Positions 1 to 11,560 of a stretch of DNA of 64,000 nucleotides are shown in pieces. Position numbers and translations under genes: made by a program. This stretch comes from Dillenia suffruticosa (Eukaryota > Streptophyta > Magnoliopsida > Dilleniales > Dilleniaceae), in contig JAVTVX010000024.1 of assembly GCA_033439265.1 (NCBI GenBank), forward strand, positions 10,709,001 through 10,773,000, given 5' to 3'. Within the stretch, counting starts at the first letter, position 1; the number at the start of each line of letters is the position of its first letter. Under the pieces are notes generated by a model that saw only the letters and a program-made list of their open reading frames with translations, ran no database searches and was not told the DNA's origin.

Positions 1-1055
1 CCTTTTTTTTTTTCTTCTCTTTTTGGTCCTTTTTGTACTCTATCTCATCCATTTTTAAAGAGGGGTAGTCAGCCTTCATGTGCCCAAACTTTTTGCATTC
101 AAAATATATGATTTCTTCATTTTTTTGGCTTTTTGAAGAATAACTTGTTTTTGTTCCTCTTTCTTATCATGAATTTTCTCAATTTTCTGAATTTTCTGAT
201 TTTTTTGAATTTTCTGAATTTTCTGAATTTTTTGAATTTTCTGAATTTTCTTGTCAGAAGAGATTCATCCTCTTCATCTTCTTCTTCTTCTGAGTTGGAT
301 GTGCTTTCCTCATTGTCGGCTACTCCTTTGCCTTTTTCTTCTTTGGCAGGCTCCTTCACATTCAGCTTCATCTCATGAGTTATCAAGGATCCCACGAGTT
401 TATCTACTGTCAGAATCTCAAGATTCTTAGACTACTCAATTGTAGTCACTTTGGGCTCTCAAGACTTTGGTAGACTTCTCAGAATTTTGTCCACCATGTT
501 TTCTTGAGGGATTCATTTTCTAAGTAGTCTGAGCTCATTAGTTATCTTGTTAAATCTTGTGATCATTTCACTGATTACTTCTTCATCCTTTATCTTGAAG
601 ACTTCGTTTTCTTGTTCAACAATCTGATTTTGCTCTTACGTACTTGGTTAATTCCTACGTAGGTGGCTTCAAGTTTTTTCCAAATCTCCTTTGCTGTTAT
701 GCAAGATGAGCTCGATTGTATTCGTTGACACTCAGTGCAAGGTGAAGGAGATTGATGGCTTTGCAATTGGCTTGATAGGCTCTTTTTTGTTTTGTAGTCA
801 TGTTTTTCAATTTTATAGTTACACGAACTCCATCTATCTTTTCAGTAGGGAATTCAACTCCTTCTTCGATAATTTTCCTTGTATTTAGGTCTTGTGTAAT
901 GATGAGTTGTCCATGCTTTGCTTCCAATAAATGAAGTTGCTTCCATTGAAGAATGGTACATGGTTAGTTGAGCAAGTTTCAACTGATACATTGTCTCCGT
1001 TGATTGCCATTTGAAACTTTGGTGTTAAGCTGTTATACCTTTTGACAACACACTC
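1..1055 (-). pseudogene. Ty1/copia gag remnant (element E)
   Basis: Minus-strand translation gives a copia-type gag in several frames. The N-terminal part has a PFFNGSNFIYWKQ-like signature near 940-1000. The central part (697-927) reads ITQDLNTRKIIEEGVEFPTE and then NCKAINLLHLALS, as in the UBN2 gag family. A lysine-rich stretch follows at 117-395, and a zinc-knuckle-like ECKKFGHMKADYP with its last cysteine replaced lies near 60-110. Stops and frameshifts break the frame throughout, especially at 400-690, so no gag protein can be made. The pol region would continue left of the window. The primer-binding site and LTR start lie just to the right, which fixes the orientation. The family assignment is sound; the lineage is not resolved. 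Confidence 0.8.
171..254. repeat. 9-bp minisatellite in gag basic region
   Basis: The 9-bp unit AATTTTCTG recurs about nine times with small variants. On the minus strand it encodes a repeating Phe-Arg-Lys run that expands the basic stretch before the gag zinc knuckle. The multiple of three keeps frame, so the expansion may have arisen while the gene was still coding. Confidence 0.75.
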
Positions 1056-1068
1056 GCTCTGATACCAA
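1056..1068 (-). promoter_or_regulatory. Copia primer-binding site (initiator Met tRNA)
   Basis: Minus strand reads TTGGTATCAGAGC, complementary to the 3' end of plant initiator tRNA-Met, the usual primer for Ty1/copia reverse transcription. It sits between gag on the left and an LTR end (TGTTATTC on the plus strand) at 1070 on the right. Confidence 0.85.
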
Positions 1069-1069
1069 T

Positions 1070-2990
1070 TGTTATTCAACTAGAGGGGAGAGAAGAATAA
1101 TTGATTATTGATTTTTTTAAAACTTTTTGAAACCTAAAAACAATGTGACAGTAAATGAGAGACAAATAAAAAGGACACAGAGAATTTTTATAGTGGCTCC
1201 ACCAAATCCGGTGTACGTCCACTCGTAAACTCCTCATGAATTTTTCATTAAATGCTTAGTTTACAAATTTGATTACAGATTCAAGTTCAATCTCATACAG
1301 TGTTACCCCTGAACACTACAATTCAATCTTATTTAGACTGAATTTTGACTTTTTTAAACTTAAGGCAATATCACACACTTCTTAATCTTTAATACTTAAC
1401 TTAATCGATGAAATAAATGTCAAGAATTTAAGACTTGCTTTCCTCAGATTTGACAGTGTGTAAAATTAATTGGGACACTTAATATAATTTTGAGAATTTT
1501 AAAGTGCACAGAAATGTAAGTATTCAAAAAGAGTTTTCAATTCAAGTCGTGTTTCGTAACCCCTTGTTTTTCTTTTTCTCAGTATTTATTAAGACATTGA
1601 ATAGATCTGTTGAGAGTTGATAGTGGTTATTGCATCTGAACGTTGCGCATTTAATTTCCGCCATTACAATTTCTGCAACTGTTCCTTCGTTCGTGCTGAA
1701 TTTTCGTTTTTTTTATAGACGCCTCTTTTAAATAGGCCAATTAGACTTTATTTGTGCTGCATTCAAACGTTAGATTTGATAGAAAAGAAAATACTTCAGA
1801 AATCAAAAAAATAAGACGTCCGTTAGATTCAAAAATATTTCAAGATCTGGTTTCTGATACATGCAGGTCGACAAGTCTATTGTGGATATCGACCTGAATT
1901 TAAATCATTCTTAGTATATTTCTATGCACACAGGTCAACAAAATACTATTCCAAGTGGACAAGGAACTGTGCTAAACAAAATTGGTGGACATGTGATTTT
2001 TAATTGGTTGATGTGTTCACACGTGTTGACAAGTTTTCAGCTGTGTCGATATGTAATATTTTAGACTTTGTGAAGAATAGGTCGACTCGTCATTTAAATG
2101 CATCGACATGTTCATATTCATATAATAAATTAGTCGATGTATGGAAATCAATTGGTCGACGTGCATACGTTGTGCCGACAAGATGATAACGGGTCGACGT
2201 GTGTCTTAATGAGTAGACACTTACTAGGTCGACATATCTGATAATATATATCGACATGCTACTGTGTAAATTTTGATTGGTGGACCTGATTAATTTAATT
2301 TGTCGATGTGTTTTTACAAGTCGACAAGACTTTTACTATGTTGATATGCGTTTATTTCAGAAACATAATATAGGGGTCGACATGTGTTCATTAAGGGTTG
2401 ATGTGTCACTATTTATTTATTGAATTGGTCGACGTGTCTGAGTAAATTGGTGGATGTGTTTTGGCTAGATTGACAAGCACAATAACAAGGTTGAAGTATG
2501 TGTTTCTGACTCAAGTGTTATCAGGTTGATCTGTTTAACCAACAGATTGATGTGTTACTATTTGGATTTTGAATTTGTCGACATAAGTATGAAATTGGTG
2601 GAAATGATACTATTGAGGTTGATATTTTACAAATCAGATTGATGTGTTTTTAGAAATCAGGTTTATGTGTATGGAGAACATGTTGATGTGTCATTGTTCA
2701 CAAAGGCAATTAGTTGATGTGTGGAGCTGAATTGGTCGATGTGTCACTATTCCTATAATTTCATATCGACAAGATTTGTAATCAGGTCGATGAGTTGGAA
2801 TATCTGAACTATATAACATTCATTGTTCAGGTTAATGTATGTTTGTGCAGGTCGAAGTGTCCAAACATATGTTTTTATAGAAAATATTCAGCTCAGGTCG
2901 ACAAGAACATCAAACGGGTTGATGTGTGTGTGTATGACTGTCACAGGTCGATGTGTTTTCAAAGCAGGTCGACCTGTACTGTAAACTTCT
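1070..2990 (-). mobile_element. Probable 5' LTR of copia element E, right end uncertain
   Basis: The left end at 1070 is defined by TG next to the primer-binding site. The stretch to about 1400 contains LTR-like sequence (TATAGTGGCTCCACC, then CCGGTGTACGTCCACTC), a pattern familiar from plant copia LTRs. No paired LTR lies in the window and I could not identify the opposite CA end, so the right boundary is a guess at the end of the GTCGAC motif array. The true LTR may be shorter. Confidence 0.45.
1863..2985. repeat. Degenerate GGTCGACATGTG-type motif array
   Basis: Some 40 copies of a short motif close to GGTCGAYRTGT, many decayed to GGTTGATGTGT or ATTGATGTGT, occur every 20-40 bases. Clear examples are at 1866, 2094, 2157, 2194, 2227, 2325, 2376, 2427, 2737, 2786, 2896 and 2966. 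The copies keep one orientation and the spacers are not alike. Decay from GTCGAC to GTTGAT or ATTGAT fits loss of methylated CpG. The motif stops sharply near 2985. Function unknown. Confidence 0.7.
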
Positions 2991-3460
2991 GAATTTTCTA
3001 ACTGTTTTTTTATTTTCTCGAACTATTTTTCTTCTAATCTTTCATCATCAAAACTCTATTAGATCAACAGATTCAAAGCCTAATATCACTATTCTTCACT
3101 TTGCTGACCAAGTTTGTCCTCCAAACTCTTTCCTTCCAGTAATTAACTTCTTGACTAGGTTCACCTACTGGCCATGTTTCATTTTCCTACTCCTCTTGTA
3201 ATTATACGACCCGTAGACTTAAGGATAAGAGTAGAAATGTTCTCACCTTACAAAGGACTCTCCAAAACACCTCTATAGTGCTTAATGGCATGTAGTTGAT
3301 GATCATCATACAAATCCCTTTACATGGCCTTGATTGTGAGCCTCCCATATAAATCCCCAGTTCCTTCTTTGTCTTCTCCTAGAAAGAAAAAATAGTATGA
3401 GAGTGTTCAAAACTACTTCTAATGCTACTTCTTCGACTAACGTTAGGAACAAGGAGTAAA
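2991..3460. other. No recognised feature
   Basis: Unique-looking AT-rich sequence. A short open frame at 2953-3201 has no recognisable domain. Nothing else supported. Confidence 0.5.
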
Positions 3461-4253
3461 TGATGGTACACATCCCAAAGACCCATAACCATAAAGCCCA
3501 GAGATGACCAAGCCTACTAGACCATAACTACAAACCACATAGGGGCTTCTCGATAAATATCCAACTCTCTTTCTATCTCTTCGTCGAAGATTCTTGCTTA
3601 GACCTCTCAACCACCTTGGTAACCTTTTCGGTTAGCTTCTTGCTTACCTCTTGGTTGAACTCTCTCAACAACTACGAGTGGTCTCCCACCGAGTGACATC
3701 TCTACATGGGAAAACCAGATAATGATCACCTAAGATTTGAACTTTCCTTAATCTCGAGAATAATTTCTCCCGATTAGAAAAGAAATTTTCATAATCTCTC
3801 TCGATGAGGTAAGAAATTTCTGTAACAATTTGAAATTCACTTGATATATAAAATTCTAATTTTTTTAAAAAAATTTGATTACAATCATTATAATTTCAAA
3901 ATATTCATGATAATCTTTGCATAAAAAAATTAAGGTTTTTCTGCTCTTTAACAAGAGACTTACCATTTATGCACATGTTATATATATTAAGTACAGACTA
4001 TTCGCCCAGTACATTCTTTACATTTTACAACCTTATACACATCACATAGAGGTTATACAGAGATATTGTATAGTTGTACTCAGTTTATTCTCTTTTTCTA
4101 TTACTTCTCTCTCTAACTTAAGCATTAAAGTTTCTTTCGTTGGGTATTTGCTAGTCTCTCCATTCATAAAGGCCCATAAGACTTATTAGCATCGGTTCCC
4201 CGCTTATATTAGTAGAGGAGTTGTCTGTGAAGTAAAATCTACATCCAATAACA
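3461..4253 (+). mobile_element. LTR-like copy of the Tat-type gypsy family (copy 1)
   Basis: This stretch matches in order the LTR at 52742-53497 and the solo LTR at 30296-30673. Shared blocks are a TGATGGTAC start, a CCCATAA block, a tract about the starting of leaves of TTCTCTTTT and CTAACTTAAG, then CTCTCATT..AAGGCCC and a GTTGTCTGTGAAGT-like end. It begins TG and ends ACA, but the flanks GTAAA and TCAAA do not form a good target duplication. No internal coding region follows, so it is either a decayed solo LTR or an isolated fragment. Confidence 0.55.
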
Positions 4254-5285
4254 TCAAATATAAAAATATTTGACTATGAAGTTATTTGACTTAGTTTGCA
4301 CAAAAAAGTAGACGAAAACAAAATGAAAAAAAAAAACAAAAAAAAAAAAGAAAAAAGGAAACAATGTCATGGCTAAGCACCTTCACATGAATGACATCTT
4401 TTGCTGATGTCCAAAATTGGCCTCTTCAACCAACGATGGGTCTAGGTAGTCTTTGACAACTTGTCCTAATAAAACTTGCTGCTATTTTGTGAATTAAAAT
4501 ACAATTCTTTGTTTTAATAATTCTGAAGCTGAAATGGAACACAAATTTTATACTTATATGCATTTTTTAAATATTTGACTCCATTTTATCATATTTCCAT
4601 GCAAATGAATAATAGCGGCAGTAAAGTTCCTATTTATTGAATATATTTAGAAAAAAATATTATTTTCTTAAAACTGTTAACATTATAAAAAAGGGTTAAT
4701 TTACTTTTAGAATTTGTGGTAGCAGCACCTATGATTTTATTGCAACTGTACAATATATACTCAATTCTAATACGAGATAGATATTATTTAAATATGTTTT
4801 AAAAATGATAAAAAAAATTTGAAAAAATCAATATTTAAAAATAAGTTTCATAATATTCAAATCAAATTAATTAAGTAAAATTTGAATACCAATAGAAAAA
4901 AAAAAAGAGAGACGCTGTCTAAAGATTATAAATCTTCGGATTGTTGCCCAATATATTCGAATAAGAAATTTTAAATTCTTATATTTAAAATCAAAAGAAT
5001 TTGTAATGCCTAATAATTAACCAAATTCCAATTTGTGGGCCAGTTTTGTTTACTTTTCAATTAAGCCTCGAGATTCACAAATATCCGAATTCATCATCCC
5101 TCTTGGTCCAAAATCTCAGTCAATCAAAGCCCCAGCACACGCTTTTCACCAAAATGGATTCCAAAACGCAGAATCTGTGACGTACTCACACTAATACTCC
5201 TCCGAATTCCTATTTGGGTTTCTGAAATTCCCCAAATCGAAGTTGAATTTGAAGTCTTTGGGTCTTGGAATCGAGTTGGGTTTCT
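4254..5285 (+). other. AT-rich upstream region and presumed HSFA8 promoter/5' UTR
   Basis: No gene or transposon recognised at 4254-4900. The 400 bases before the ATG at 5286 presumably hold the promoter and 5' UTR of the heat-stress factor. I could not place a convincing TATA box or perfect heat-shock elements. A purine-rich stretch lies at 4317-4360. Confidence 0.4.
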
Positions 5286-8200
5286 ATGGTGAGAACAGGC
5301 AATCAAGGCGTTTCGTATCCGCCATTTCTGATGAAATGCTATGAGATGGTGGAAGATGAATCCACCGATTCCATAATTTCTTGGAGCGGAAACAATGACA
5401 GCTTCGTTATTTGGGATATGACTGTGTTCGAGCGTGAATTGCTCCCCAGATATTTCAAGCACAACAATTTCTCAAGCTTTATGAGACAACTCAACATCTA
5501 TGTGAGTCAGACCTAAGCCAACTTCGTTTCTCTCTCTCTCTCTCTCTCTGTTTGGTTTCTTTCCTTTCTTCATTTGGTTTCTGTCTTGCTTGTTGATTTT
5601 TGATGATTTTAATTGTAAGTAAATTGTTGCAACAGTGTAAGGTCATAATTCTCTATCTTATACTAATTTTTAAGGAAATTTTCTGGTGTATCAAAATTAG
5701 AGTGGGCTTTTCCTAGAAACTAGAATTATATCATATTAGGTTACCCGTTTTTTCTTGAACAATGTGGAGTAAGATTGAACGTTGCCCTATTTGAATTTAC
5801 ATTCCCAATATGATGATTAAAGAAAGAGAGGTCAGTTAGAACTTAGACATTGAATGCCGCAAAAGAGGAACAAGAGATGGTGCTTAATTTGGGTGAGGAA
5901 TGATATATAGCATATAGGAAGCACGAAGATGAACTCTTTGCATTGCTAGAACAAGATTACCTAGGGGCTCATGTGCAGTTTTATGGATTGGTGCCTTTTG
6001 GAGAGACACTCTACATGTGTTAGGGAGGTTACTTTGAAATGTTTGAATATTTGGACATGGCTAAGACATATCCATTGCATGTCTTCAATTTTCAATTTGG
6101 AGGTTGTATTCCAATCATGGGGCACAACATTGCTCTATGGTAGAAGTGTTTGTTCAACATTGAGTACCATTAACTATGGATGATCTGTCCAATCTTTCTT
6201 TTTGTGTGCCCATATATAAGGCATCTATTCTCCACCCCCCCACCATGTGCCACAAATACACACACTTAAACCTTTTACCTTGACCCTTAAAAGTGTCAAA
6301 AATACAAAAGGTGAGGGAACTCATCTTTACAGCAATACTCCAAAATCCACCTTATCGGTGACAATATTAAGGCTTTAATTTTTTGTAATTTTAATATTTA
6401 GGATGAGAATTTGTGGCCCTTTTGATTTGTTTTCAATTTCTAGAACATTGGAGTGTTCAAGAAAAGCAAGAAAAATAAATTAGTATTTCGGATATCCATA
6501 AAACTGAAATTTCTTACTATGGTCACTGCACTGCACATGGTAAGCTCATAGGAGGACATGCTGGATGAGATTAAGCACCGTCATGTTGCCCTTTGGAATA
6601 TGGAACATACCCCAAGCAGTGCTTAAATGCCTATAGGACTAAGAACATCATTAAGGGCTCCACCATGTCTGCAAAACAAGTATAGAGAAGAAAAGACACT
6701 GCAAGGCTCCATAAGACCTCCAATAAGGGAATTGCTAAACCCTTAAGGACTTTTCAAGACAGAAAGCTCCTTGGTCCACTTGTTCAGTAAACCTAATGAT
6801 GCTTTCCAAAAGACTAGAGACTTATCCAGGGTGATGCACCTAGGATGGTATAACACCTAGGTGCTTGGAAAGCCAGCATGTTATAGCCACTGCAAAGTAC
6901 CCAAGTTGGTGATTCACTGTAAAATACACTCTAGCCATGGTGTGAAACCTAGATGCTTTTGCAGCTAGCCTAGTTTAGGAGGCAGGATGCGGAAGTTGGA
7001 AAGCCTTGGTTCCAAGAGCATCATAATTTGGGAAGCCAACCTTGGATTCCTATGGATGCCGTCAGAGATGTGGACTGGTGACTGGGTTAAGGTTTGGATT
7101 AGGTGCCAAACAAGTGCAATAGCTCCTTCAGGTGGCGCTAAAAGGAAGCACATGCTAGGTATCAGCTCATGCCTCCATGGCAAGTTACAGTGTTGTTAGA
7201 TAAGGAGGCAAGTGGCCGACGAATTATAACTTAACTGGCACCATCCCCTTCCCTTTTAGAGGTCTCAAGCTCAAGTTTCTCCTATGTAACCAAAAAAAAA
7301 AAAGATAAGGAGGCAAGAGCTTAAAATGCTGCGTCACTTCCATGCTATTAGGTCAAATTCTCTGAGTACTATGTATTGGACATTAATTAAAGGGAAGACT
7401 TGTGTACTGCAAGGAGGTCTCAAATGTGCTTATAAACAAATAGCATAGGACTGTTCAGTGAGAAACAAAGGATTGAAAAAGATACATTTTCAAGTTGGCA
7501 CCAGGATACATTTAACTGGTCTTTTAATGGAATTCAGCATAGATTTAGTAGATTCCTTTGAATAATTGGTGTTCCCATTTGTCATGTTCCCTGGGAAAAA
7601 ATAATGAGTGGCATTCTTAAATTTGTTTATAATGGCATTCTTTTGAAGATCTTTCTTTCACCTAAGCTTAAAGTTAGATTTCTGAAAACAAAAGGAACTA
7701 TGTGAAATAATATGATCTAATGCATTTTCTAAGAGTAGGGGTAGAATGATAAAATGGGACAATAAATTGTTTTTTGTCATTCTTTTTTGGTTGGTGTCAT
7801 AGAGAGAAGTGTATTATAGTATTATTGTTTGAGGGAGAGCAACATTAAACAGATAAAAATGCATCTTATCTCCTTTCTTTCCTATTCTGGTAAGTGGTAT
7901 ATGTATCCCCTTTGCATGTGTGTAATCTCTAGAGGGCTTGGATAGAGGGATACTTTGTGATGCAGGACATTAGCCTACTCATTTAGAAGATAAAAATATT
8001 TCGGGCAAACTTGATATTTTTTTAATTTATTTGTGTCGTAACTTTATTTTCTTTTGTTTAGGATTTTATTTTAGAGTTTTAGTTGGTTTTTATGGAATTT
8101 TATTAGTATTTTATTTTACTTGTTTTACATAGCCTAATGGTAAAGTCATTTGCAGCTTTACTTGAGGTCTTAGATTTGAATATTACTGAAAGCAGCTTCT

Positions 8201-11060
8201 TCTTAATGAAAAAAGGGTAAGTCTGTTTGCATATTGCCCACCTGGATACTCTTATCTCTCTATAGAGCTTTCCACTCTCTTCTCCCTCTCAGCTCTACTT
8301 CCCTGTCTCTGCATGTTGTTCTTGCACTTCTCTTCTTTCCTGCAAGCGCCTTTTTCCTTTGCGATGCCATGCTAATCTCTTCTCAACTCTTTTTCCTCTC
8401 TTTGGTTCCACACTGGGTCTCCCTACTTATTTGTCTTGTTGATGTGGAAGTCCTTAGTAATAGTAGTTGCTCTTTGTGCTGTAGATCTTCGGTGGATGGA
8501 TGGTTTAACAGTGGGTTGCAATGATGGGACTCTCATGGAAATCTCTCTTCTTCTTATTGCTGATGGCACAATCATCTATTGCAGCGATATTTGAAGGATC
8601 TTTTGTTTCTCTAGTATGTTTTTATAGGTGTTTTGAGCCTATTAGGTTGAAGTTTAATCTTTCCAATATCAAGTTTGTCTTGATTGGAGTAAACAATGGA
8701 AATACCTTGGCCAATATTTTTGGGTGTAGAAGCAAGAGCTTACCATTCACGTATCTTGGTCTTTTGCTTGGGGCCAAGTACAGAAAGGGGTAAGTCGCCT
8801 AGGACGGAGTGACAAGTAGATTCAGGAGGATGTTAGCTTGTTGGAAAATAGGTTATAACCACTAAAAAGGTAGGAAGCCAACTCAAATCATGAGTTGTTT
8901 ATTTAATATTCTGCTGTATTTCATGTCTTTGTTTCCTTTTCCATGTGTAGTGTCAAAAGACTTGAGACGCCCCCAAGGAGGTTGTATGAGGGTAACATGA
9001 AAGACGGTCCTCGAAATCAAGTTTCTAAAATTCAGAGGTAATGATGAAGCTTGTTCAGTTCAGATGTTCTAGAATCTGATTAATAGTGACTTTCGGCAAA
9101 GCTCTTTCTGGGAACTCGTAGAGATTTATGACTGATAACACAAATTTGTGGAGGAATAACGATGTAGCCATCGCAGTTGGAATTATAAGGAGTTTCTAGG
9201 GTCTTTTCAGGTGGAGTTTTGGAAATCTTTTTGGAAAGGGTGGGTAGATTTCTACAAAGGTGTTTACTGAGTGGGTGAAAGGTCGCTTGTGTTTTTTTGG
9301 CACAACTTTTGGTGTGATCCTGGTCTGTTAAATGACTATTTTATTATGTCTTTACTCTTGCTACGGACAAGGATGCTGTTGTAAGTCTTCTTATGTAGTT
9401 GAAGTGAGATATTGCCCTGTTGAATTTCATCCCACATCCAAACATTTGGGAGCTAAAAGGCCTTTCTTTTATTTCTATGAGTGTCTTGAGGATGTGTTTG
9501 ATTGAGGTAAAAGATTTCTTTTTATTTGGCCTTGTTCCTCTTTGGGATGTTTATTCCTTATCTTGGAAAGTTGTGTGGAATTCTAGAGCTCCTTTGAAGA
9601 TTGCATTTTATTTTATTTTATTTTTTGAGGACATATCTTGGTTAGGATTTTAGCGCTAGTTGCAATAAAAGGGATTGTGGTAGTGAAAAGATATCCTGTT
9701 TGTAAGAAGGAGATAGATACTAGTATCTCTTTGTTCATTGTGACTAGACTAGGGTCCCTTTCCTTCCTCCAATTCCGGTGGATGCATAAAACATCTGTGG
9801 AGATACAAAATCAGGGTCATATGGAAGACATGATCAAGAATCTCACATATAAAACAGGAAAAACGGTGAGTGGTATATGTAGCCTCCACATGCAAGCCTT
9901 TGGTTCTAATGTGTTCATGTAATATATGTATATGCCTTTCAATCAAGATGGAGAAGAGCACGTTATGACTGATGGATCCTTTCCATAATACAGAACTGAA
10001 CACCAAGTTCTGGTGAAAGCAAGTGCATTTTTTTTTTCAACTAATTTCATGTAGATATGACTTATGAAGTTAATTTATCTATCATTACCAGGGTTTCAGA
10101 AAAATTGATTCAGATCGCTGGGAATTTGCTAATGATGGATTTATCAGAGGTCAAAAGCATTTAATGAAGAATATCACTAGGAGGAAGCAGCCCAATGGCT
10201 CATCTCAAAAGTGCTCATCTCTACCAGAAAGCCCTGTTATTGTCATTGAAGAGGAGGAAATTTTGAAGCTGCAGAAAGAAGTAGAGACTCTGAAGACTGA
10301 CAAGAATGCTTTAATGCAGGAGTTAGTTAAACTTCAGCAGCACCAGGAAACCTCACACAACAAAATGCTTCTCATGGGAGAACATCTTAAAGGAATGGAA
10401 AAGAATCAACAACAAACGTTGTCATTAATAGTATTGACCATGCAAAGCCCTGGCCTTTTGGTTCAGTTGCTGCAGCCCATGGAGGGTAAGAGGCACATGA
10501 CAGAAGCAGGCAAAAATTTGCTGGAGCAAGGTGATGAGAATGGAAATATATTGTCTACTGAGAGAACAATGGTGGAGTACCAGCCTTTGATGAATGAAAA
10601 ACAAAAGCCTCTTCTCCCGCCAGTATTAGATTCAGAAGAATTTCCGGAATTTGAATTTTCTACTGAATTGGTCAATGATCTTTTCAAGAATGTTGATTTT
10701 GCAAAAGGGCTATTGGATGAAAAGTTACTTTCATCAGACAACCGTGTTCCATTAGTTCTACCTGATTTACCTGACGACTGGATGCTGCTGGACCAGCTTC
10801 TTTTGACTTCTTCTCTGCTGCTGGAAAACTCCAAAGACGAGGAGCCAAATACTACAAACCCCCAAAAAACTCAAATGGAGCTGGATTCAACACAATGTGG
10901 AAATCAGTTGGAGAAAGTGCAAAATACTGGACATCTGAATGATTACATGAAATCACAAAACTTGAGGACCAATCCGATACCTTTTGGAGCTCAGCCAGAC
11001 AATTCTTCAGGACATTTGACTGTGAATGTGGGACCTAGAGATTCTGAAGCTAACTGCTAA
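5286..11060 (+). CDS. HSFA8: Class A heat-stress transcription factor, HSFA8-like
   Basis: Coding exons 5286-5501 and 10092-11060 join in phase 0 to give 394 aa. Donor GTGAGT follows codon 72 and acceptor CAG precedes GGT, the conserved intron site inside the HSF DNA-binding domain. Residues 11-96 form the winged-helix domain ([16 protein letters not shown] then [17 protein letters not shown]). RRK at 102-104 may be a nuclear signal. About 129-200 is the HR-A/B coiled-coil trimerisation region with the class A insertion, ending [13 protein letters not shown] Trp/Leu motif at 300-315 ([11 protein letters not shown]) fits an AHA activation motif. Family knowledge: class A factors bind heat-shock elements in the nucleus and activate stress genes. 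The A8 subclass is inferred from the DSIISWS, RGQKHL and AHA patterns. ATG 5286 was chosen because no upstream in-frame ATG exists in this exon. No stop or frameshift seen. Confidence 0.9.
7213..7302 (+). mobile_element. Short SINE-like retroposon with 15-bp target duplication
   Basis: A 90-bp insertion ends in A11 and is flanked by the identical 15-mer AGATAAGGAGGCAAG at 7198-7212 and 7303-7317. It contains a tRNA-like box A candidate (ACTTAACTGGCACC) and box B candidate (AGGTCTCAAGCTCAAGT). Long direct repeats plus a poly-A tail are the hallmark of LINE-driven retroposition. Confidence 0.8.
8128..8230 (+). repeat. Au-SINE-like remnant
   Basis: TAGCCTAATGGTAAAGTC resembles box A, and GAGGTCTTAGATTTGAAT about 35 bases later resembles box B. 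A later GGGTAAGTCTG resembles the 3' part of plant Au SINEs. Diverged, and no target duplication was found. Confidence 0.4.
8520..9740 (+). pseudogene. L1-type LINE ORF2 remnant in HSFA8 intron
   Basis: Broken plus-strand frames match the C-terminal half of plant L1 ORF2. Near 8560 the RT active-site block reads ADGTIIYC where ADDTIIYC is expected, so one catalytic Asp is lost. Around 8650-8790 is the block ending in a [14 protein letters not shown] motif. At 9550-9650 [17 protein letters not shown] matches the zf-RVT domain, and [11 protein letters not shown] near 9690 looks like its Cys-rich end. Stops and frameshifts occur throughout. It is sense-oriented to the host gene. The 5' half (endonuclease and early RT) is missing, as is common for 5'-truncated LINEs. 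Ends not precisely mapped. Confidence 0.75.
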
Positions 11061-11560
11061 TATAAGACGGTATAAGAAAAAAAGATAATCCATCCTTAGC
11101 TTGCTATTTATAAGCACTTTCTCACCATTTTATTATATAATGCTAGAGTATTATTAACCTCTATTGGATCTTGAATTCATCATCCTCCAGGCTGATGTAA
11201 GTTACTCTACTCATTAGGTTCTCTGATTTCAAATGCGTGCAAATGTTTCTTCCATTTATGGTCATGGTCTTGCTAAGTGGAGTATATATATATTGATTTT
11301 AACAAAGTGCTAAATGTTTTCTTGTTTGTTGATAGATCCGAATGCGAAGTGTCATCTATTCCTTGTGTACAACAGCAAGACTACAGATGAAATTGTTAGA
11401 ACCTTTTGCCCAGTTGTTTACTATGAAGGTGACTTTTGGCTGCCTTATATATGTATTATTGCAGCAGTTATGGCCAATCAATATTTCCGGAAGGTAATAT
11501 ACATTAATAGTCCATACTATAACACATTGACATGAGGTTGGTTAATACAGCCTATGTGCT
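11061..11560 (+). other. Presumed HSFA8 3' UTR with possible 3' UTR intron
   Basis: After the stop at 11058-11060 there is a strong donor GATGTAAGT at 11194-11202 and a plausible acceptor TTGATAG ending at 11335. A spliced 3' UTR with an intron at 11197-11335 is therefore possible. The open frame at 11314-11535 has no recognised domain. No transcript evidence is available from sequence alone. Confidence 0.4.

Larger units (their letters stand above)
5502..10091 (+). other. Long HSFA8 intron with retroposon insertions
   Basis: The 4590-bp intron is bounded by GTGAGT and CAG. It holds a CT microsatellite at 5529-5549, a small poly-A retroposon at 7213-7302, a SINE-like stretch near 8128-8230 and a sense-oriented LINE remnant at 8520-9740. 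The rest (5550-7190, 7320-8120, 9750-10090) is AT-rich with no recognised gene. Read-through into the intron ends after NIYVSQT, giving a truncated DNA-binding domain. Confidence 0.8.

Noticed and set aside
3456..4258. Solo LTR with a target duplication at 3461-4253.
   Set aside because: Flanks GTAAA and TCAAA match at only three of five positions, so no duplication is claimed.
10463..10834. 123-codon minus-strand frame.
   Set aside because: It is antisense to HSFA8 exon 2, which has clear family homology.
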